Shown here piece by piece: positions 32,558 to 40,492 of a stretch of DNA of 64,000 nt. Each line of letters opens with the position of its first letter. The first letter of the stretch is position 1. The notes below the pieces were generated by a model. That model made no database searches. It had not been told where the DNA came from and worked only from the letters and a program-made list of their open reading frames with translations. The stretch comes from Acetivibrio sp964564015 (GTDB lineage Bacteria; Bacillota; Clostridia; Acetivibrionales; Acetivibrionaceae): positions 1 to 64,000 of the forward strand of contig CAZLZR010000002.1 in assembly GCA_964564015.1 (NCBI GenBank), written 5' to 3'. A program made the position numbers and the translations under genes.

Positions 32558-33213
32558 AATCTGAATTCTACCGTACCCTTTTGGAAAACGCTGTGGAGGT
32601 TAAGCCCATGGTATCTGCTGCTGTGGTAGTGGGTTCTGCTTCCGTCCCCGCCATATTTTTCATACCAAATCCTGTTTACATCGATAAGGCTGGAAGGCTT
32701 TCTTTTGTTTATGCTATCTAAGAAGTCTGCTTCGACCTTTTTGCAATACTGCCTTTCCCTGTTTGTGTCCACCTGGAGTGCCTTGTATATAAGGTCTTCC
32801 TTGCTTGCCATTATGTTTGTGAGATTTCTTAAGGTCTTTGCATTATGTTTGCTTGCATCTATATGTATGTGAATTCCGCAGGACTCGTTTGCTATTGCAC
32901 CCTCGCCTCTTAACTTTCTTACGATTTCCTGTATTATTTCTATATCCTTATATTCACACTTTGGTGAAACCACCTCAACCTTGTATTCGTCATTTGCCGC
33001 TATAATGCCTCTTCCTGCTTTTTTCCTCGGCTCTATGCTATTGTCCCTGACAACCTTCCATGTCCGCCCTTCGGTATCCCTTACCGAGTATGCGTTGTAG
33101 GTGCCGCCCTCAAATTCTGCTGTGCTTCCAAAATGTTGTGCTATAACTCTGGCTGCATCCTTTCTGGTTAATCCGGTCAATTCAATTTCAATTCCGAAAT
33201 ATTGGTTTTTCAT
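32557..33213 (-). pseudogene. amidoligase, 5' fragment (COOH-NH2 ligase family)
   Basis: Starts MKNQYFGIEIELTG at ATG 33213 (AGGAGGG 7 nt upstream). The GIEIELTG strand, the KVVRDNSIE loop and EVVSPKCEYKD are ATP-grasp/glutamine-synthetase-like features. SCGIHIHIDASKHN with its HxHxD motif completes the Amidoligase_2 signature. The sequence breaks at VEFRF; nine element-encoded residues follow (to a stop at 32527). The intact gene would code for about 298 residues. Confidence 0.9.
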
Positions 33214-33243
33214 GGCTTTTCCCTCCTGTGCTTTTTGGGTTAT

Positions 33244-33289
33244 CCCCTTAGTACATTAATCACTCTGAAAGCACATGAAAGCAAGTCAA
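33244..33289 (-). promoter_or_regulatory. conserved phage promoter element, copy 3
   Basis: Block at 33244-33267. On the minus strand TTGCTT (33279-33284) is 17 bp before GATTAA; a TTGACT also lies 5 bp further upstream (33284-33289). It drives the amidoligase/GGCT unit; the ATG follows by 30 nt. The stretch 33290-33487 holds no other gene I can support. Confidence 0.72.
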
Positions 33290-33487
33290 TTCTGCGCTTT
33301 AAAGACACTTTTTTTAGATGTGTTTAAAGCACCAGTCTCTTGTGTATAAAGCCTTTCAAGATTTTCTCGTTACTTGGGTTTGTGTGCCCCTGTTCTGCCC
33401 CACGTTTTAAAGAAAGTTCAAATGCCTATACTTAACCCTAATATGTATAATAGCCTTTTTAAAGCCCCTTTGTAGGAGTATTAAAGT

Positions 33488-33612
33488 TTATGGTTTTGCA
33501 TGGACTGTGTATATAACCTCAGTGCCGGCACCATATTCCATATCAGTAAGCTTTATAAACTCCTGCCCGGCAATCCCACGTCCACCAGCTTTCCAACTGA
33601 ATTACTGTTCAT
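33488..33612 (-). pseudogene. small frameshifted gene
   Basis: From ATG 33612 (GGAGGGTG upstream) the frame reads MNSNSVGKLVDVGLPGRSL then stops. Another frame runs from the same DNA as AGQEFIKLTDMEYGAGTEVI and YTVHAKP to a TAA at 33488. Joined by one shift they would form one small protein of about 41 residues. The ATG overlaps the upstream stop (ATGA at 33609). Broken gene or sequencing error. Confidence 0.45.
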
Positions 33613-33854
33613 AAGGCACCCTCCACTAATTCTTCACTCATACTCCTGTAGTCTTTCCTTATGTCTTTCACAACCTCTTCCTCAGTATATCCTGTCAATT
33701 TTGCAAGCCTCCTGCAGTGCCTTCTTGCCATGAAGTATGTTCCAGAAAGGCTTCCAAATTCAAGTACTGCTCCATAGTTTTGGACTATGTACTCTCTATA
33801 AACTCCTGCATCGTGGTTTGCCTTGACTACATCCATATAGCTTATCGTCATCAT
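33609..33854 (-). CDS. 81-residue phage protein of unknown function
   Basis: ATG 33854 follows GGAGG by about 9 nt and the promoter copy 4 block by 26 nt. Helical protein with AVLEFGSLSGTYFMARRHCR and an acidic C-terminus. It leads by ATGA overlap into the small frameshifted gene. No known family. Confidence 0.7.
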   Translation of the reverse strand: MMTISYMDVVKANHDAGVYREYIVQNYGAVLEFGSLSGTYFMARRHCRRLAKLTGYTEEEVVKDIRKDYRSMSEELVEGAL

Positions 33855-33880
33855 TTTTTAATACCTCCGAGTGTTTTGCT

Positions 33881-33918
33881 GTTAGTACATTAATCACTCT
33901 TTTGGGATCAGAAGTCAA
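33881..33918 (-). promoter_or_regulatory. conserved phage promoter element, copy 4
   Basis: GTTAGTACATTAATCACTCT at 33881-33900; TTGACT (33913-33918) 17 bp before GATTAA on the minus strand. The CCCC preceding the block in the other copies is missing here. Confidence 0.72.
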
Positions 33919-33977
33919 GCCAGATGTGCATATTTTAAGGGTCTGAAGCTTCATCTCCAAACCCCCTAAAATTTTTT

Positions 33978-34133
33978 CTACTCTTCAAATGGACCAAGGT
34001 AAACACCAAACTCTGCAATGATTTCATCCCTTATGTTCTCTCCTGAATCAAGATCATACCCGAATTCTTCACCCTCATGGTATTCCACAGTGTGGCTGAA
34101 CACCTCGTATCTTCCAGCAGGCATTCCTCTCAT
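33978..34133 (-). CDS. 51-residue acidic small protein
   Basis: ATG 34133 overlaps the upstream TGA (ATGA at 34130). The product MRGMPAGRYEVFSHTVEYHE continues as an acidic protein ending AEFGVYLGPFEE, stop TAG. Coupled to the 267-residue gene and probably co-transcribed from copy 5. No family recognised; the composition and coupling support a real gene. Confidence 0.65.
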   Translation of the reverse strand: MRGMPAGRYEVFSHTVEYHEGEEFGYDLDSGENIRDEIIAEFGVYLGPFEE

Positions 34134-34933
34134 AACGAAGACACCTCCTGATTACTTTGTGTTTCTCCAACCAGACTGCATGAATCTTTTTTAGATGGTG
34201 TCCTGAAAGCACTATTTCCTTCAAGCGACTTAAGCAGTGTCTGACGTGCTGATTTATATTCACTGCCGATAAAACCAAGCCTTATCAGCCAAACCCTCAT
34301 GGTAAACTTCATGTTATCATTAGCAGAAGGCTTAAAGGCTGCATGTTTTTGTTCCTTTGCGCTTTTCGATAAAAGGGACACCAGCGTTGTTCCTGCTTCC
34401 ACCTTTTTAGATTCTTCAGAGCGTATTCCAAGCTTAAAAATAATTCTGTTCCCATCAAAGTCAAAGTCAATACCCGGACATTTTTCCGCACCTATTTTTA
34501 TAACCGCATCCCTAAAATGCTCCAGTGTCTTGACACCATTGCCGTTAACAGCTTCTACAAATTCTTTACTTAAAATATCCGTTTCCATTCCAAAAGCCTT
34601 TTTAATGTGTTCCTGCTTGCTGTACACCATGTTTACTAGGTTTCGAAGCGTCAGTCCAGTGTGTTCTTCTATTGGCACCGCTATTTCAACAAAGGTGTCC
34701 GATTCGGGTTCTTTTTCCATAAAGTTGTCATCTGGCATCTCTTCAACCGTTACCTGAAGCACAGTTTCAAAATCAACGCCATTACCATTTTGGTCTCTCA
34801 TTGCGCCGTCCTTTGATATCCTGTAGGGTTCGTCCCTGACTATTATTTGGTAGTCAAAGCTTGGCGCTCCCATATATTTTGCCTTTGCTCCGCTGTGAGC
34901 TTCAAGAAGCCGTATCATTTCCTTACGATCCAT
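34130..34933 (-). CDS. phage 'virulence-related' type protein sharing the amidoligase tail module
   Basis: The 267-residue protein starts MDRKEMIRLLEAHSGAKAKYMG (first 20 shown in part) with AGGAGG upstream of ATG 34933. A domain of about 185 residues with FVEIAVPIEEHTGLTLRNLV and NGNGVKTLEHFRDAVI is followed by MKFTMRVWLIRLGFIGSEYK, matching the amidoligase C-terminus. Such proteins are found in many Firmicute phages and mobile elements with no known activity. It lies 31 nt after promoter copy 5. Confidence 0.72.
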   Translation of the reverse strand: MDRKEMIRLLEAHSGAKAKYMGAPSFDYQIIVRDEPYRISKDGAMRDQNGNGVDFETVLQVTVEEMPDDNFMEKEPESDTFVEIAVPIEEHTGLTLRNLVNMVYSKQEHIKKAFGMETDILSKEFVEAVNGNGVKTLEHFRDAVIKIGAEKCPGIDFDFDGNRIIFKLGIRSEESKKVEAGTTLVSLLSKSAKEQKHAAFKPSANDNMKFTMRVWLIRLGFIGSEYKSARQTLLKSLEGNSAFRTPSKKDSCSLVGETQSNQEVSSL

Positions 34934-34964
34934 ATTGAATCCCTCCTGTAACCTGTTTGGGTTG

Positions 34965-35009
34965 CCCCTAGTACATTAATCACTCTGAATCCTAGAAATA
35001 GCAAGTTAA
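34965..35009 (-). promoter_or_regulatory. conserved phage promoter element, copy 5
   Basis: Block at 34965-34987 (one T fewer after CCCC). On the minus strand TTGCTA (34999-35004) is 17 bp before GATTAA. The distal hexamer overlaps the stop region of the methylase gene. Confidence 0.7.
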
Positions 35010-36907
35010 TCTTTGGGTGATATGTCTTTTGTCATTATCCATGCAATACCTGCCATGACGAAGCACACACAAGGTAGTGCCACGCCATTACCCCACATTT
35101 TATATTCAGCAGCATCCGAATAAGGATTTTTAAGCCATTTTATAATCTGAATTCTGCTTTTTGGTTTTGTGCTTGTTCCCATTATTATTCGGTGTTCTTC
35201 AAAAACCCTGTGCCACCAGCTTATTTCATCCTCTACAGGATTTTCAGTTTGAAGGTTTGAACACCAATCTGCAGGGAAGCCTTGGAGTAGTGCGCACTCG
35301 GTTGGTGTCAACCTTCTTACTGTATATTCAGTACCTACAATACCATTATGACATCCAGGGTTTGTGCCGTTAACAAGGGTGTTAACTTTTCCATCCTTTC
35401 GGAAACACTGGCTTTCGGCTTTCATTTGCGGATAGAAGCTGGCTGGTTCTGTTACTATTTGTGCATCCTTATAATCCCTTGCCATCAACGGTGCAACAAC
35501 TTCCTTATTTACTTCTGCATAACAACCAGTAGTCATGGCAAATGCAACTGCATGGCGGTCGGTTGTATTCAGTGTAAAGCTAACCTCTTCATTGATTCCA
35601 TTACCATTGGGGCCGTGTTTATCATCCCTTCCGATCATACTTCCCTGCAGTGCAACCACAGCAATCCCTCCCTGGTTGCATGCCGGATTGCCACCAGTGC
35701 CGTCAAGTGTCCTGCTGGTGTCTGCTTCATAAATACCGCTGTTTGGATTGTCGGATAACATTGAATTACTTTTGTCTGAACAGATGCCGTAAGCTTTTAC
35801 AATAAGTTCATTGACCCTCTGTTCACCTACATCAAAGGTGTTTATTGTATTTGCCTTTTTTGCATGCTTCCATTTTTGTGCTTCATCCTTATTGTGAGGT
35901 CTTGTTCCTTTACGGAATGGAACATTGACAACCTGCTCGTTATCAGCGGAAAGTCCAGTCTCATCTTCATTTTTACAGCCATTCATGATAAGAGGAACAT
36001 TGCCTCCCCCTGTACCCATACGGGAAGTCAGAGTCTGGATCGTACCACTGTCATCAATGCCTACCCTGCTGTCAGAAGGATGATTTTCAATTGCAACAGC
36101 AAGCTGGTTATCTCCCATATGTGCCCGAAGGCTGCAAGTGGAATTATCCCAATAGTGTCCTCCTAATCTTGAGGCGGCTCCGGGTTCAAAGCTGACTGGC
36201 GTTCCAACGCAATCCTCAGCATTTCCGGGAGTTCCTTCCCACGGACAGACGCCCTTCGGAGAATACCCTGACATGCCTTCGAACTCAAATAATATTTTCC
36301 CGGCACATCTTTCTGCAAAATCTGCGACAAGGTAGATTCTACGGCGTCTTTGGGCGACTCCCCAAAATTGAGCGTCAATAGTTCGCCATGCAATGGAAAA
36401 ATCATCTCCCAAGACCTCTCCTGCACACAGCCATTTATTTTTGTCAGGCATAGGAACATAAGCGGTTTTATCCTTGATTTTTGCAATTTCGTCAAGGACT
36501 GCCCTGAAGTCATCTCCCTTTCCGCTTGAGAACGCGCCCGGCACGTTTTCCCACACGATAAATCTTGGATACATTCCATTGGTCTTACACCTCATTTCTT
36601 TGACAATTCTAATGGCTTCATGAAAAAGGACTGACTGTTTTCCATCAAGCCCGGCTCTTTTACCGGCTACCGACATATCGGTACAGGGTGAGCCAAAGGT
36701 TATAATATCCACAGGCTCTATTTCCGCACCGTTTATTTTCCGTATATCCCCGTAATGTTTGACAAATGGAAGCCTCTTTGTTGTCACCCTTATAGGGAAT
36801 GGCTCTATTTCACTTGCCCATATGGGAACAATTCCATTTAGCAGTGCACCCAAGGGAAACCCTCCACTTCCGTCAAACAAACTGCCAAGCGTCAGTTTAT
36901 CACTCAT
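35006..36907 (-). CDS. DNA (cytosine-5) methyltransferase
   Basis: The 633-residue enzyme has motif I LGSLFDGSGGFPLG, motif IV FGSPCTDMSVAG (catalytic Cys75), motif VI VWENVPGAFSS and motif VIII QFWGVAQRRRRIYLV. A very large target-recognition region (about 230-520) is followed by motif IX/X (YTVRRLTPTECALLQGFP and YKMWGNGVALPCV). It modifies cytosine C5; target unknown. The large TRD suggests more than one recognition sequence. It probably protects phage DNA from host restriction. Confidence 0.94.
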   Translation of the reverse strand: MSDKLTLGSLFDGSGGFPLGALLNGIVPIWASEIEPFPIRVTTKRLPFVKHYGDIRKINGAEIEPVDIITFGSPCTDMSVAGKRAGLDGKQSVLFHEAIRIVKEMRCKTNGMYPRFIVWENVPGAFSSGKGDDFRAVLDEIAKIKDKTAYVPMPDKNKWLCAGEVLGDDFSIAWRTIDAQFWGVAQRRRRIYLVADFAERCAGKILFEFEGMSGYSPKGVCPWEGTPGNAEDCVGTPVSFEPGAASRLGGHYWDNSTCSLRAHMGDNQLAVAIENHPSDSRVGIDDSGTIQTLTSRMGTGGGNVPLIMNGCKNEDETGLSADNEQVVNVPFRKGTRPHNKDEAQKWKHAKKANTINTFDVGEQRVNELIVKAYGICSDKSNSMLSDNPNSGIYEADTSRTLDGTGGNPACNQGGIAVVALQGSMIGRDDKHGPNGNGINEEVSFTLNTTDRHAVAFAMTTGCYAEVNKEVVAPLMARDYKDAQIVTEPASFYPQMKAESQCFRKDGKVNTLVNGTNPGCHNGIVGTEYTVRRLTPTECALLQGFPADWCSNLQTENPVEDEISWWHRVFEEHRIIMGTSTKPKSRIQIIKWLKNPYSDAAEYKMWGNGVALPCVCFVMAGIAWIMTKDISPKD

Positions 36908-37014
36908 ATCCTCACCGCCTGTTCAACTAAAGTATCTTTTTCAACTTCTGCCCAGGGAAGCTTCATTCTAAGACTGATGGTAAAAATCTCGGCAAAGAAA
37001 TCTATAAAATTCAT
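36904..37014 (-). CDS. 36-residue small protein coupled to the C5 methylase
   Basis: Frame MNFIDFFAEIFTISLRMKLP to RI; its ATG overlaps the HNH gene stop (ATGA at 37011) and its own stop overlaps the methylase start (ATGA at 36904). Such exact double coupling suggests translation. It may be a real small protein or the truncated end of a gene interrupted by the HNH gene. Confidence 0.5.
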   Translation of the reverse strand: MNFIDFFAEIFTISLRMKLPWAEVEKDTLVEQAVRI

Positions 37015-37511
37015 AATGCAATCACATCTTGAATTCTATTTAACCGAGCATAAGGTCCATAATATTTTAATGCGGCAGAGTTGTAAGCTAATGCAGCGTC
37101 AACTTCATCTGCAAATTTTCCAAGATAAATTGCTTTATTATTTATTTTCAGTCTAGCTTCCCATTTCGTTGAATTTTTTCTTTTAAGAACGCCTTTATAC
37201 TTAGAAGTTGAATTAACATTAGGCTTTTTTCTGTTAAATGCATTTTTCTGGCACGTAGCTGTTCGCAAATTACATTTTCTATTATCAAGTTTGTTTCCAT
37301 TAATATGGTCTACCTCATCTACATACCGGTTTTCATGTAATACTATATATCGGTGCATATGAACAGTTCTTGGTTCACCACTCGCTTTTCTGCCTTTTCT
37401 TACTGCATAACCTGTTGACTTGCTATAACACCATTTGAATTTTGATAACTTTTCGAAGTCATCATCATCTATAAATGCTGTTTTTCCCTGAGTCAATTTA
37501 ATTTCTCTCAT
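37011..37511 (-). CDS. HNH-AP2 homing endonuclease-like protein
   Basis: ATG 37511 (GGAGGG 11 nt upstream) gives 166 residues. HRYIVLHENRYVDEVDHING and NGNKLDNRKCNLR form the HNH core. YKGVLKRKNSTKWEARLKIN and YLGKFADEVDAALAYNSAAL form an AP2 DNA-binding domain. Free-standing phage homing gene, placed between two methylase genes. Confidence 0.88.
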   Translation of the reverse strand: MREIKLTQGKTAFIDDDDFEKLSKFKWCYSKSTGYAVRKGRKASGEPRTVHMHRYIVLHENRYVDEVDHINGNKLDNRKCNLRTATCQKNAFNRKKPNVNSTSKYKGVLKRKNSTKWEARLKINNKAIYLGKFADEVDAALAYNSAALKYYGPYARLNRIQDVIAL

Positions 37512-37586
37512 TCTCCCAATCCCTCCAAACAAATAAAAAAGGCTTCTGACCCAAATTAAAAGTCAAAGCCTCTTTAATAACTGGTG

Positions 37587-38840
37587 CTACTCAGTTTTAT
37601 TGTCTTTTTCAATTTCTGAATATCTCAGCTTATTTCCATCGCGAAATAGGTATATTTCATCGGTAGTTCCTGCTTGTTCAGCAAACCTTCGAACTATTAC
37701 ATCACAATATTTCTCATCAAGCTCCATAGTGTAGCATATCCGTCCAAGCTGATCGCTTGCTATAATTGCAGAACCACTTCCCCCAAAGGGATCAAACACA
37801 ATGCAGTTGGAAAGGCTACTGTTTTTAATAGGGTATGCTACCAAGTTAACAGGCTTTTTTGTTGGATGATCTATATTTTTTGAAGGCCTGTCAAAGTTCC
37901 AGATGGTGGTCTGCTTCCTGTCAGAGTACCATTTGTGGCTTCCCGTTGGTTTCCAGCCATAAAGAACAGGTTCATGCTGCCATTGGTAGTCGCTCCTTCC
38001 AAGCACCATGGACTGTTTCACCCATATACACACATTAGCAAGATGAAATCCTGCATCCTTAAAAGCTTTCCTGAAATTCAGTCCTTCTGTATCTGCATGG
38101 AACACATACATAGCTCCACCGTTATCCAAGACCTCAAAAGCATTTTTAAAGGCTCCAAGCAGGAACTCATAAAACTTTCCATCTTCAAGCCTGTCATTTT
38201 TTATCTTCAGAGCGTCCTTGGTTGCACCTGTGTAATCAACGTTATATGGAGGATCAGTGACACAGGTGTTCGCCTTCTTTCCATCCATCAAAGTAAGCAC
38301 ATCATGCAGAAGTGTACTATCACCGCACATCAAACGGTGCTTTCCAAGCAGCCAGACATCGCCGTATTTGGTAACGGGGTTTGTTATCTCTTCCGCCGCT
38401 TTGTCTGCATCAAAGCCGTCTTCCTTTATCTCCTTGTCATGAACCTTTGTGAATAGTTCATCAACCTCTGCTGCATCAAAACCAGTAAGCGAAACATCGA
38501 ACATTTCTTTCCCAAGGGATTCAATCAACTCTTTCAATAGCGGTAAGTCCCATTCGCCCGAAATTTTATTTAGGGCAATGTTCAGAGCCTTTTCCCTAGA
38601 CTTATCCAAATCCACCACTACACAGTCAATTTCGCTGTAACCCAAATCCTTTAGAACTTTCCATCGTTGATGCCCTCCGATGATGCTGAGGTCACTGTTT
38701 ACGATCACCGGGTCTACATATCCGAATTCTTGAATACTGCGCTTTATCTGTTCATACTCCCTGTCCCTCGGCTTTAGGTCTTTTCTTGGGTTATACTTTG
38801 CTGGCTTCAGTTTTGCGGTTTCAATTTTTTGTATATTCAT
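37587..38840 (-). CDS. ParB-domain DNA methyltransferase fusion
   Basis: ATG 38840 gives 417 residues. N-terminal ParB/sulfiredoxin-like domain (about 1-95): YNPRKDLKPR..., SIIGGHQRWKVLKDLGYSE with its GGHQR motif. The methylase domain follows with DPPY (VTDPPYNVDYTG near 215) and FDPFGGSGSAIIAS near 360, the permuted beta-class order (DPPY before the AdoMet site). It modifies exocyclic amino groups (N6-adenine or N4-cytosine). ParB-methylase fusions are common in clostridial phages. Confidence 0.93.
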   Translation of the reverse strand: MNIQKIETAKLKPAKYNPRKDLKPRDREYEQIKRSIQEFGYVDPVIVNSDLSIIGGHQRWKVLKDLGYSEIDCVVVDLDKSREKALNIALNKISGEWDLPLLKELIESLGKEMFDVSLTGFDAAEVDELFTKVHDKEIKEDGFDADKAAEEITNPVTKYGDVWLLGKHRLMCGDSTLLHDVLTLMDGKKANTCVTDPPYNVDYTGATKDALKIKNDRLEDGKFYEFLLGAFKNAFEVLDNGGAMYVFHADTEGLNFRKAFKDAGFHLANVCIWVKQSMVLGRSDYQWQHEPVLYGWKPTGSHKWYSDRKQTTIWNFDRPSKNIDHPTKKPVNLVAYPIKNSSLSNCIVFDPFGGSGSAIIASDQLGRICYTMELDEKYCDVIVRRFAEQAGTTDEIYLFRDGNKLRYSEIEKDNKTE

Positions 38841-38927
38841 TTTTCTGCCCACTCCTTTATCTGTAAAACTGTATTAACTCCTTATAAAAGTCCAACTTTC
38901 ATTTTCAACCCACTATTTCAGATTTTT

Positions 38928-39833
38928 TTATTTCCAAGGGACATTAATAAAATCCAGAACATCTCCAATTCCAAGTCCGCCTTTGCTTTTATCACGCATA
39001 CAGTAGTCCCACAGCACAGGATGGGTTTTATAGAGCCTTTGGAAGCGGTTTGGTTCTTTTTCAAGATGACAGCCAAACCCGCAAAAAACACAGCCTGTTC
39101 TTGCATAGCCCATGTCATAAATCCTCGAGTACATCAACCCAAAAACCTTTATATAATCCCAAATATCTACTTCAGTCCAAAACCCCAGCGGTGCTGACAA
39201 CGGCCTTTTAGCATTAAAGGCATTGCACCCTCCATGCTTTAAGTATGTCTTTTGCCTCAGTACGCTTTCTCCAGCCATGGTTCCTACAAACGGCTTTCTT
39301 TTTGTCTTACGTTCATATATCTTCATAGGGCTTTTCTTCATACAACGGCAGCACTCGTCTCCAATCTCAAAAGGTGCATTAATCAAATACAACCATTTCT
39401 TTGAAATCTTAAACTTTGTAGGAGAGCCGTCTTTGTTGATTCCTTTTACCCTCATGTTCTTAAGGGATTCACTCTTCCCATGCCTCACCTGGTAAATCCA
39501 GTGTGCCTGCTCCTTGCTGATCATTGGGTAACCGTATTTTTCTATAACCTGTTTGAAGTTGTTCTTTGGCTTTATCCATTCCACGTTTGGAACTGTTTTC
39601 ACAAACTCACGGATTTCTGGAAACTCAAGACCTGTGTCTACAAAGACTGCCGGGATATTACCGAGGATTTTTCTGACCATATTAAGAAGAACGGTGCTGT
39701 CCTTACCGCCTGAAAAGGAAATATATACATCACCATCCCAAGCCTCATACCACTCAATAATCCGCTGGGCTGATTTTCTGATTTTCACCGTTAATGGAAG
39801 CCCCTGCATCAAAGCCAATTCATCCTGCGTCAT
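38928..39833 (-). CDS. PAPS reductase-like PP-loop protein
   Basis: ATG 39833 (GGGGTGAG 3-7 nt upstream) gives 301 residues. The PP-loop SFSGGKDSTVLLNMV lies near residue 40, and VFVDTGLEFPEI is the second PAPS-reductase strand. Cys clusters CCRCMKK and CVFCGFGC probably bind an Fe-S cluster or zinc. The adenylating PP-loop family includes DndC and IbrA. The gene lies beside two DNA methylases, suggesting a DNA-modification role, but DndC partners (DndD/E) are not present. Confidence 0.8.
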   Translation of the reverse strand: MTQDELALMQGLPLTVKIRKSAQRIIEWYEAWDGDVYISFSGGKDSTVLLNMVRKILGNIPAVFVDTGLEFPEIREFVKTVPNVEWIKPKNNFKQVIEKYGYPMISKEQAHWIYQVRHGKSESLKNMRVKGINKDGSPTKFKISKKWLYLINAPFEIGDECCRCMKKSPMKIYERKTKRKPFVGTMAGESVLRQKTYLKHGGCNAFNAKRPLSAPLGFWTEVDIWDYIKVFGLMYSRIYDMGYARTGCVFCGFGCHLEKEPNRFQRLYKTHPVLWDYCMRDKSKGGLGIGDVLDFINVPWK

Positions 39834-39863
39834 CAACTCACCCCGCTAACTATAAAAGACATG

Positions 39864-39891
39864 AAAAAAGCGTACATGGCACATACGCTTT
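39864..39891 (-). terminator. intrinsic terminator
   Basis: On the minus strand AAAGCGTA pairs with TACGCTTT around the loop and is followed by TTTTTT. It ends the transcript of the Zn-finger gene at 39944. Confidence 0.75.
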
Positions 39892-39943
39892 AATCCTGAC
39901 TTTTATTCTTTTTGTTTTATTCTATCTTCGTGCCCTGTCTTCC

Positions 39944-40384
39944 TTATGAACTGTTCCTATAATTCAAAGTGCATTTAACCGAGCAAAACTTCCTGTTTTT
40001 GTTTCCATAAGCCTTAAAGTCCTTTCCACAGTATAGGCAAATAAACGAATACCACGCAGTTTCCCTTCGGTCTTTCATATCAGAATGCTCTTTCCACCAT
40101 TTTCGCCTGCATTTATCAGAGCAGAACCGGGACTTTCTTCCCCTGCGTTCAGACTCGTTGATGGGTTGCCTGCAATATTTACAGTGGCTTGGAGCATTTA
40201 CAATCTGTCTTTTCCTTTCAGCGGGCATCAACAGACCATAGCCTAAATATCCGTCAAGCCCATTCCTCCTGCAAAAGTCCCTGACAGTATCCCTTTTGAT
40301 ATTTAAGATAAGAGCAATGCTTCCATAACCATAACCTTTCTTGCGAAGTTCTGAAATCTTCTGTTTTTGCTCATTTTGAAGCAT
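39944..40384 (-). CDS. HTH plus zinc-finger protein, paralogue of 6565-6984
   Basis: The 146-residue protein starts MLQNEQKQKISELRKKGYGY (AGGTG 9 nt upstream). HTH (SIALILNIKRDTVRDFCRR) then CKYCRQP...FCSDKCRRKWW and CLYCGKDF...FCSVKC. The two proteins share the same order of HTH and Cys pairs, including FCSD[EK]CRRKWWK. Sigma-factor-like regulator of a common phage type. Confidence 0.8.
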   Translation of the reverse strand: MLQNEQKQKISELRKKGYGYGSIALILNIKRDTVRDFCRRNGLDGYLGYGLLMPAERKRQIVNAPSHCKYCRQPINESERRGRKSRFCSDKCRRKWWKEHSDMKDRRETAWYSFICLYCGKDFKAYGNKNRKFCSVKCTLNYRNSS

Positions 40385-40492
40385 ATATTTTTCACCTGTC
40401 TTCTGGCTTATGATTGCTAACCAATTAAGGTGGAATCAAAGTTTTTGCCTTTTCGCAAAATTTCCCTTCCCCCCTCTGGAAATTCTCGAATT

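Noticed and set aside
38928..39833. Complete Dnd phosphorothioation system
   Set aside because: Only a PP-loop protein is present; DndA, DndB, DndD and DndE-like genes are not found in the window.
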